The notes beneath the pieces are model-generated. The model saw only the letters and a program-made list of their open reading frames with translations, searched no databases and was not told the origin of the DNA. Below are positions 7,583-12,713 of a stretch of 12,713 bases of DNA, piece by piece. Every line of letters starts with the position of its first letter. Position 1 is the stretch's first letter. Source of the DNA: CAYPXJ01 sp964414595. GTDB lineage: Bacteria > Pseudomonadota > Alphaproteobacteria > Rickettsiales > CAIJLX01. Location of the stretch: NCBI GenBank assembly GCA_964414595.1, contig CAYPXJ010000043.1:1-12713 (forward strand), read 5' to 3'. A program made the position numbers and the translations under genes.

Positions 7583-8173
7583 TTTTTTCTTAGGCTTAAA
7601 AATACGTGGGTTTTTGAAATTAAAAATTTTATCATCGAGCTGCACATCGAATTCCGGATTATTAAAAGTGATATTCGTAATTTGGCCGGAAAGATCTTTC
7701 ACTTCCATCTGGCGCAATTGAAAAGGTTTCACTTCAAACACCAACGTCAATGCGCCATCCTCTGGCTTTTTGGTTTGCACGAGGGTAAGATAAAAAAGAT
7801 TATTTTCCGTGTGCGTTTCCTGCACCGTGATATCGCCGGAGAGCATCAAATCCTTGCGCGTGAGAAGACCAACGAGATTCTCATCGATATTGAGATAGCT
7901 GATTTGGTCAAGCTGCGTATCGTGATAGACGAGCTTGTTATCGCGCGCGACAATGAGAATCGGCACCGGGGGATTATATTGCCAACGCAGTTTTCCCGGG
8001 CGCTTCAGAAAAAACATACCGGTAGAAACATCGCCATTTGGCGCCACCTGGATAAATTCCGTGGCCATAGAATAGAGATTATTCAAATAATCTTGCGCTT
8101 GATCAACGCTTGGCGTGCTGGCTTTCGCGCTGCCAAAAAAAAGCAAAACAATAAGGGGTAAAATAAAGCGCAT
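7580..8173 (-). CDS. lolA: Outer-membrane lipoprotein carrier protein LolA
   Basis: LolA takes mature lipoproteins released by the LolCDE transporter and carries them across the periplasm to the outer membrane. The 197-residue protein has a clear signal peptide (1-18, ending SAKA) and then the LolA fold signature: a helix with YLNNLYSMATEFIQ, the strand pair STGMFFLKRPGKLRWQY, then VARDNKLVYHDTQLDQISY, and the late GQITNITFNN segment. The PGKLRW motif is characteristic of the family. The ATG shares its last base-pair region with the ftsK stop codon (TAATG at 8175-8171), so initiation is probably coupled to ftsK termination. ftsK next to lolA is a recurrent arrangement in proteobacteria. No lolB is visible here, and many alphaproteobacteria lack a recognisable one. 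Confidence 0.93.
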   Translation of the reverse strand: MRFILPLIVLLFFGSAKASTPSVDQAQDYLNNLYSMATEFIQVAPNGDVSTGMFFLKRPGKLRWQYNPPVPILIVARDNKLVYHDTQLDQISYLNIDENLVGLLTRKDLMLSGDITVQETHTENNLFYLTLVQTKKPEDGALTLVFEVKPFQLRQMEVKDLSGQITNITFNNPEFDVQLDDKIFNFKNPRIFKPKKK

Positions 8174-10380
8174 TACGAAGCTTTCCTAAGCAATACTTCC
8201 CGTTTGCCAACATGGTTTGCCGGGCCCACGACGCCGTTTTTTTCCATTTGGTCGATGATATTCGCGGCGCGGTTATAACCGATTTTAAACGCCCGCTGGA
8301 TGAAGCTGGTGGAGGCTTTGCCTTCGCGCACGACAAACTCTACGGCCTGACGATAGAGGTCGTCTTCCTCGCCGCCCGCCATGCCTGCGACGGGGCTTTC
8401 GCCATCGTCTTGTGTGACGGTTTCGATATATTCCGGTGCACCTTGCTGTTTCAGGTACGCGACAACTTTCTCCACTTCTTTGTCATCGACAAACGGACCG
8501 TGGACACGCGTGATGCGCCCGCCACCTTCCATGAAAAGCATATCGCCCATACCGAGCAACTGCTCCGCGCCGGACTCGCCGAGAATCGTGCGGCTATCGA
8601 TTTTTGAGGTGACCTGGAAGCTGATGCGCGTTGGGAAATTTGCTTTGATAACGCCGGTAATCACATCGACCGACGGGCGTTGCGTTGCCATAATAAGATG
8701 AATACCGGCAGCGCGGGCCATCTGCGCGAGGCGCTGAATCGAGCCTTCAATATCCTTGCCCGCGACGAGCATGAGGTCGGCCATTTCATCGACGATAACC
8801 ACGATGAGCGGCAGCGGCTTCATATCGAGCGGCTGGGTTTCATAAGTCGGTTCGCCGGTATTGGCGTCGAAACCGGTCTGCACCGTGCGCGTAAGCGTTT
8901 TGCCCTGTGCGACGGNNNNNNNNNNTTTCAGCGCGACAATCGCTTTCGGCGGCTCGGTGACAACGGGGCAGAGCAGGTGCGGAATGCCGTCATAAACGGA
9001 AAGCTCGAGCATTTTCGGGTCCACCATGATCAGGCGGCATTGGGCTGGCGTATATTTATAAAGCAGCGACAAAATCATCGTATTGATGGCGACAGATTTA
9101 CCCGAACCGGTCGTACCCGCGACGAGCAAATGCGGCATCTTGGCGAGGTCGGCGACAATCGATTCGCCGCTAATATCCTTACCAAGCGCAAGCGGCAGAC
9201 GTGCCTCGCTATCTGTATAAACCGCGGATTCAAGCATCTCACGGAAATAGACCGTTTCACGGTTGGCGTTCGGTAGTTCAATGCCCAGCGCGTTTTTACC
9301 CGAAATAATGGCAATACGCGCAGAGGTCGCGCTCATCGAACGCGCGATATCGTCGGCAAGACCAATAATGCGTGAAGATTTTGTGCCGGCTGCCGGTGCG
9401 AGTTCATAGAGCGTCACGACCGGGCCGGGGCGCACATGCGTGATTTCGCCATAGACGCCGAAATCCTCCAATACTTTTTCAAGCAGCCGCGCATTTTGCT
9501 CTAGCGCACTTTCCGAAATTTCCGCGCGGGCGCGTTTAGAGGGAATACCGAGCAAATTGATGGAGGGAAGATTGAAATCTTCGGAAGTCACGAGATCCAA
9601 CGAAGCCTGCGTCGGTGCGGCGATACGTGGCGCGCGTTTGGTAACTTCAATCGGCTTACGCGATTTTTTGATAACCGGCGCTTCTTCATCCTCTTCCTCA
9701 TCATCGTCATCGACGAGTTCCGGATGACGGCGCTTGCGATAGGTTTTATAGGCAAAGTTGCAGAATTTCCAAAGTTGCAATGCCGCAAGCGCAAGCATGC
9801 GCGCAGTCCACATCGCAGCAAAACGCATCGCGCGCAATACGACTTTCCAATCTTTATTCGAAAGCGATGTGGTGAGATAAAGACTGGCGAAGAAAATCAG
9901 ACCATTGACGATGCTGAAGGCAATGGTACCGACCAACGGCTGGATTTTTTGAATGAGGAACATGCCCATGAATCCGCCATAGGTTTTGTAAACGGCGGGA
10001 ACGGCGGGCATAAAAAATCCAAGCAGCGCCGAAGCTGAAACCAGCAGGAAAACAAGCGCGGTAAGCCTGAGCCACCAAGGGAAGATACGCTGTTTTTTGA
10101 GCATATTATATCCCCAGGCGAAAAAGACGATGGGGGGTAAATAGGCGGCGAAACCAAAAATCTGCAAGAGCGGATCAGCAAAGTAGGCGCCGAGTTGGCC
10201 ACCCCAATTTTGCACTTTTGCATCCACAGAAACATTGAGCGAAGGATCGGTGGGATTAAAGGAAAGCAGCGATATCATCCAAAATAGCGCAAAAATCCAC
10301 CAGCTCAGGCCACCAATCTCCTGAAAACGTTTGGTGAAAAATCCGCCGGATTTTGTGGTGATGCGAGGACCGCGAGCCAT
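8173..10380 (-). CDS. ftsK: DNA translocase FtsK (contains an assembly gap)
   Basis: FtsK is a septal DNA pump that clears the chromosome from the closing division site and activates XerCD at dif. The N terminus has about four hydrophobic membrane stretches (25-41, 68-91, 103-124, 136-170), then a short linker with an acidic run (223-233). The motor follows, with Walker A GTTGSGKS (422-429) and Walker B IVVIVDEMADLM (D531-E532 as assembled), RPSVDVITG and FPTRISFQVTSKIDSRTILG. The C-terminal gamma winged helix (STSFIQRAFKIGYNRAANIID) reads polarity sequences. The linker is short compared with E. coli. ATG 10380 is chosen because the open frame upstream runs antisense through the SRP RNA; no good Shine-Dalgarno is seen. 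A 10-N gap (residues 486-489) replaces roughly 25-35 residues, so 735 residues is an underestimate. It heads the ftsK-lolA-yajQ run. Confidence 0.95.
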   Translation of the reverse strand: MARGPRITTKSGGFFTKRFQEIGGLSWWIFALFWMISLLSFNPTDPSLNVSVDAKVQNWGGQLGAYFADPLLQIFGFAAYLPPIVFFAWGYNMLKKQRIFPWWLRLTALVFLLVSASALLGFFMPAVPAVYKTYGGFMGMFLIQKIQPLVGTIAFSIVNGLIFFASLYLTTSLSNKDWKVVLRAMRFAAMWTARMLALAALQLWKFCNFAYKTYRKRRHPELVDDDDEEEDEEAPVIKKSRKPIEVTKRAPRIAAPTQASLDLVTSEDFNLPSINLLGIPSKRARAEISESALEQNARLLEKVLEDFGVYGEITHVRPGPVVTLYELAPAAGTKSSRIIGLADDIARSMSATSARIAIISGKNALGIELPNANRETVYFREMLESAVYTDSEARLPLALGKDISGESIVADLAKMPHLLVAGTTGSGKSVAINTMILSLLYKYTPAQCRLIMVDPKMLELSVYDGIPHLLCPVVTEPPKAIVALKXXXXVAQGKTLTRTVQTGFDANTGEPTYETQPLDMKPLPLIVVIVDEMADLMLVAGKDIEGSIQRLAQMARAAGIHLIMATQRPSVDVITGVIKANFPTRISFQVTSKIDSRTILGESGAEQLLGMGDMLFMEGGGRITRVHGPFVDDKEVEKVVAYLKQQGAPEYIETVTQDDGESPVAGMAGGEEDDLYRQAVEFVVREGKASTSFIQRAFKIGYNRAANIIDQMEKNGVVGPANHVGKREVLLRKAS
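8916..8925. other. Assembly gap (10 N) inside ftsK hiding real coding sequence
   Basis: On the coding strand the motor reads PPKAIVALK, then four unknown residues, then VAQGKTLTRTVQTG. FtsK proteins normally have a conserved block here (tryptophan, then EMExRYxxM, VRNxxGYN) of about 25-35 residues between those two segments. That block is absent, so the ten Ns stand for roughly 75-105 missing bases, although the frame happens to stay open. Confidence 0.8.
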
Positions 10381-10465
10381 GTTGTTTCTATTTATGCCTA
10401 AACACAAGTGAATGCTGCAGATATTCCACAAAAATCGCCACTTATGCCAGCAAAAAATGCAGCCT

Positions 10466-10483
10466 AAAAAAACTATGTTTTTT
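10466..10483. repeat. Short A/T inverted repeat between ftsK and the SRP RNA
   Basis: AAAAAAC, TAT, GTTTTTT forms a seven-pair arm inverted repeat with a three-base centre. It lies in the divergent space between the ftsK start and the SRP RNA, where both promoters must reside. It is A/T-only apart from the central pair, so it is a weak hairpin and more likely a curved or easily melted element than a terminator. Confidence 0.4.
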
Positions 10484-10485
10484 CC

Positions 10486-10514
10486 TTGCGACCCTAAGGG
10501 AAACCCGCCAATAT
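10486..10514 (+). promoter_or_regulatory. Weak candidate promoter for the SRP RNA
   Basis: TTGCGA (10486-10491) and CAATAT (10509-10514) are 17 bases apart, and the spacing would start transcription at about 10521, exactly where the SRP RNA stem begins. Each hexamer matches the sigma-70 consensus only partly, so positional agreement is the main support. Confidence 0.3.
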
Positions 10515-10520
10515 GCCACG

Positions 10521-10612
10521 GGAAACTGGCGGCGGGTGGCGCGCCTGCTAATCCGGCCAGGTCCGAGAGGAAGCAACCGTACCAGATTGTGCTAGGTCGC
10601 ATGCCAGTTTCC
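10521..10612 (+). ncRNA. ffs: Signal recognition particle RNA (4.5S, bacterial small type)
   Basis: The RNA partners with Ffh to deliver nascent membrane proteins to FtsY and SecYEG. The Ffh-binding hairpin is recognisable on the plus strand: CAGGTCC (10558-10564), a GAGA tetraloop (10565-10568, a GNRA loop in place of the common GGAA), and GGAAGCA on the return strand. The ends are closed by a perfect ten-pair stem, GGAAACTGGC (10521-10530) with GCCAGTTTCC (10603-10612). The ends are set by that stem and could extend a few bases. No Alu domain is present. Position immediately upstream of dnaX is a common arrangement in alphaproteobacteria and also in Bacillus. Confidence 0.9.
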
Positions 10613-10617
10613 ACCTA

Positions 10618-10652
10618 ATGCAGCGCTGATTGCTGATTTCTGCGTCATTTTT
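10618..10652 (+). terminator. Possible weak terminator after the SRP RNA
   Basis: ATGCAG (10618-10623) can pair with CTGCGT (10640-10645, one G-T wobble), and TTTTT follows at 10648-10652. The loop is long (16 bases) and the stem short, so the structure would be weak. Read-through into dnaX is possible. Confidence 0.3.
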
Positions 10653-10759
10653 GTCCTCGAAGGGTCACGTAGCTATCTGTACGCTCACCTTCTGCGGGCA
10701 AAAATTCCTTGAACTCATCGAATCACCGCCGCATTACAACTTTTTCTTTTTTGTATAGT

Positions 10760-12445
10760 ATGACCGAACAAACCGAATATCGCGTTCTCGCCCGTAAATA
10801 TCGCCCGCAAGTTTTTGCGGAGCTGATTGGACAGGATGTTCTGGTCAAAACCCTGACAAACGCTATTTCCACAAACCGCATTCCTCATGCGATTCTGCTC
10901 ACCGGTATTCGCGGCGTGGGTAAAACGACGACCGCACGCCTGATTGCCAAAGCGCTCAACTATGCCGGCGCAGATGGTAAGTCGGGCCCAACGATTGCAC
11001 CTAAAGATGATTGCGAACACGCGCGCGCTATTGCTGAAAGCCGCCATATTGACGTGCTGGAGATGGACGCCGCAAGCCGCACCGGCGTTGATAATATTCG
11101 CGAAATTATTGATAACGCACAGTACAAGCCGGTTTCCGCGCGCTATAAGATTTTCATCATCGATGAAGTCCATATGCTTTCCAAAAGCGCGTTCAATGCG
11201 CTTTTGAAAACGCTCGAAGAGCCGCCACCGCACGTGAAATTTATTTTTGCGACGACGGAGCTGAGAAAAATTCCGGTGACAGTGCTTTCGCGTTGTATGC
11301 GGTTTGACCTTGCGCGTGTTTCGGAAACGGAACTAGCGGAACATCTGGAACGCATTTGTGAGAAAGAAGGATTTTCCATCGAACAACAGGCGCTCATGTT
11401 GATTGCACATGCGGCAGAAGGCTCGGTGCGCGATTCGCTCTCGTTACTTGACCAGGCGATGGCGCTTTCTGGCGACGATGGCAAAAACATTACCGCGACG
11501 CGCATACGTGCGATGCTTGGCGCGACGTCGCGTGAAAAATTATTCAGCGTGCTTGATGCGATTGCAGATGGCAAAAGCGCGGAGGCGGTGGAAGCAGGCC
11601 GCGCGCTCTATCAGGCCGGCGCAGACCCATTGATGCTTGTGCAGGATTTGCTGGAGCTGACGCATTTGGTAACGCAAGTGCGCGAAGTGCCGAATCTTTC
11701 TTCCCTTGCACTTTTGCCAGAAACAGACCGCACGAAAGTGCAGGCTTATGCTGGCCGCTTCTCCATCCCTTATTTAACACGGATGTGGCAGATATTGCTC
11801 AAGGGTTTGGAAGAAATTCGTGTAACGCCTCACCCCTTAATGGCGCTGGATATGCTGATTATCCGCCTGTGCTATGTTTCGGATTTGCCGCCGCCGGGTG
11901 AGCTCGTAAAGAAAATGGCACACGAGAAGTCGACCGAAAAATCTGAAACGCCTGTTCGCGCGCCGGAGCGTGTACCTTCCGATATATTGATGCAGGCCCC
12001 TGCACAAAAAGCGCATTTAGCCATGCCAAAAAACTATCATGAAGTGGTTGCCCTCTTTGAAGCAAAGCAGGAATATTTTTATGCCAACTGGCTTAAATCC
12101 GATGTGCACCTAGTTCGTTATGAACCCGGCTCGCTTGAGTTCCGGCCTATCAGCACCGCGCCAAAAGATCTGGCGGGGAAGGTGGGCGCCATGCTGGAAC
12201 GCTGGACAGGCGCGCGCTGGGTGGTCGCGATTTCTCAGCAACAGGGTCAGCAAACGCTTAAATCCGAACAGGATGCGGCGATGGCAAAACAACGCGCTGT
12301 TGCGCTGGAAGACCCTATGGTACAGGCTGTATTACACGCATTCCCCGGCGCAAAAGTTTCGCGCGTGGTAAAACAAGAAGTGCAAAAAAACACAGCGGAA
12401 ACTGATATTTCAACCCCATCTTTATTAGAGGAAGCACGTCAATGA
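10760..12445 (+). CDS. dnaX: DNA polymerase III subunit tau (and possibly gamma), clamp loader DnaX
   Basis: DnaX forms the ATPase core of the clamp loader and, as tau, links it to the replicative polymerase. The 561-residue protein starts with YRVLARKYRPQVFAELIGQ, followed by Walker A GIRGVGKT (49-56), Walker B IFIIDEVHML (D135-E136) and the SRC motif (177-179). Domain III follows, then a hydrophilic linker (about 390-420) and a C-terminal tau-type domain. Where E. coli has four zinc-binding cysteines after ALN, only C85 is present, a reduction I associate with alphaproteobacterial DnaX. ATG 10760 fits the family start. No Shine-Dalgarno precedes it, and the upstream bases are pyrimidine-rich; the in-frame TTG at 10709 is no better. 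A possible -1 frameshift site lies at codons 423-425. The stop overlaps the ebfC start as ATGA (12442-12445). Confidence 0.96.
   Translation: MTEQTEYRVLARKYRPQVFAELIGQDVLVKTLTNAISTNRIPHAILLTGIRGVGKTTTARLIAKALNYAGADGKSGPTIAPKDDCEHARAIAESRHIDVLEMDAASRTGVDNIREIIDNAQYKPVSARYKIFIIDEVHMLSKSAFNALLKTLEEPPPHVKFIFATTELRKIPVTVLSRCMRFDLARVSETELAEHLERICEKEGFSIEQQALMLIAHAAEGSVRDSLSLLDQAMALSGDDGKNITATRIRAMLGATSREKLFSVLDAIADGKSAEAVEAGRALYQAGADPLMLVQDLLELTHLVTQVREVPNLSSLALLPETDRTKVQAYAGRFSIPYLTRMWQILLKGLEEIRVTPHPLMALDMLIIRLCYVSDLPPPGELVKKMAHEKSTEKSETPVRAPERVPSDILMQAPAQKAHLAMPKNYHEVVALFEAKQEYFYANWLKSDVHLVRYEPGSLEFRPISTAPKDLAGKVGAMLERWTGARWVVAISQQQGQQTLKSEQDAAMAKQRAVALEDPMVQAVLHAFPGAKVSRVVKQEVQKNTAETDISTPSLLEEARQ
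12028..12042 (+). promoter_or_regulatory. Candidate programmed -1 frameshift site in dnaX
   Basis: The heptamer A AAA AAC (12028-12034) is in the zero-frame phase required for simultaneous slippage (codons end in A, then AAA, AAC). After a -1 slip the ribosome would read CTA, TCA and stop at TGA (12040-12042), giving a product of about 427 residues that ends after the linker. An imperfect hairpin (CCTCTTTG with CAAAG-C-AGG, 12052-12071) lies 17 bases downstream, farther than usual for a stimulator. Confidence 0.4.
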
Positions 12446-12713
12446 ATATTCAAAAACTGATGAAGCAAGCACAAACCATGCAAAAGCAAATGCAGGATAT
12501 GCAGGAAAAATTCGCCACGATGGAGTTTGAAGGAACTTCAGGCGGCGGATTAGTAAAAGTCACGGTTACTGGGAAAGGCGATGTAAAAAAGCTTTCTATC
12601 GACGCCAGCCTTTTTGTACCCGCTGAAAAGGAAGTGACGGAAGATTTAATTGTTGCCGCAGTTAATGATGCGAAGAAGAAATCCGAAGATGCGATGCAAG
12701 GTGAGCTGGGTAA
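12442..12713 (+). CDS. ebfC: YbaB/EbfC family nucleoid-associated protein (partial, cut by window end)
   Basis: EbfC/YbaB is a small dimeric DNA-binding protein of the nucleoid, nearly always encoded just after dnaX and before recR. The 90 complete codons visible show the family pattern: a methionine- and glutamine-rich first helix (MNIQKLMKQAQTMQKQMQDM), then the beta-sheet with FEGTSGGGLVKVTVTGKGDVKKLSID, and a second helix (EDLIVAAVNDAKKKSEDAM). Typical members are about 105-110 residues, so some 15-20 residues lie beyond the window. ATG 12442 overlaps the dnaX TGA by four bases; AGAGGA (12427-12432) is a usable ribosome-binding site inside the end of dnaX. recR is the expected next gene, but this is inference. 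Confidence 0.93.
   Translation, partial: MNIQKLMKQAQTMQKQMQDMQEKFATMEFEGTSGGGLVKVTVTGKGDVKKLSIDASLFVPAEKEVTEDLIVAAVNDAKKKSEDAMQGELG

Noticed and set aside
10466..10483. A/T inverted repeat as a terminator for an ftsK-side or upstream transcript
   Set aside because: It lies between divergent 5' ends, lacks a G/C stem, and no gene ends there.
10381..10614. N-terminal extension of ftsK by 78 residues
   Set aside because: The extension is antisense to the SRP RNA, has no FtsK-like sequence, and ATG 10380 gives a typical FtsK N terminus.
12385..12391. Second phased A AAA AAC heptamer in dnaX
   Set aside because: It is near the C terminus and a slip would only replace the last residues (stop after His-Ser-Gly-Asn), so it has no obvious function; it also shows that such heptamers can arise by chance in Lys-Asn codons.
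1..12713. Mobile element, CRISPR array, toxin-antitoxin or defence system
   Set aside because: Every coding stretch is accounted for by core genes, gene spacing is tight, and no repeat array, transposase, integrase or small toxin pair is seen on either strand.

Overview
The window looks like ordinary core chromosome of an alphaproteobacterium, probably a draft or metagenome assembly because it holds two 10-N gaps. The evidence is gene order and protein character: ftsK-lolA run as a coupled pair, a small 4.5S-type SRP RNA sits just upstream of dnaX-ybaB/ebfC, and DnaX lacks most of the zinc-binding cysteines found in gamma-proteobacterial DnaX. A finer taxonomic call is not possible from the sequence alone. 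I see no insertion sequence, prophage, CRISPR array, integrase or attachment site.

Layout, left to right. (1) An isocitrate dehydrogenase-family gene (63-1397, +) converges on lipB (1375-2040, -), and their 3' ends overlap. (2) A tRNA-Leu(GAG) (2093-2177, +) is followed 12 bases later by mgtE (2190-3611, +), a magnesium channel/transporter gene that contains the first N gap. (3) clpB (3613-6210, -) converges on mgtE with one base between the stop codons. (4) Divergent from clpB is a secreted DUF3108 protein (6274-7086, +). (5) A leftward cluster follows: ftsK (10380-8173), lolA (8173-7580), yajQ (7571-7083). Junctions are tight enough for translational coupling. ftsK contains the second N gap, which hides real coding sequence. 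(6) A divergent 140-bp region leads to the SRP RNA (about 10521-10612, +), then dnaX (10760-12445, +) and ybaB/ebfC (from 12442, cut by the window end).

Functionally these are housekeeping genes: TCA-type oxidation, lipoylation, Mg2+ transport, protein disaggregation, chromosome segregation and division, lipoprotein trafficking, protein targeting, and the replication clamp loader. No new defence or mobile system is visible. The most interesting signals are a possible programmed -1 frameshift in dnaX (A AAA AAC at 12028, with a stop two codons later) that would give a gamma-like product close in length to the E. coli one; an isocitrate dehydrogenase relative that keeps most catalytic positions but has lost the usual cofactor motif and carries an insertion; the near absence of space at all three convergent gene junctions; and the contrast between the two N gaps, one of which appears to be no gap at all.
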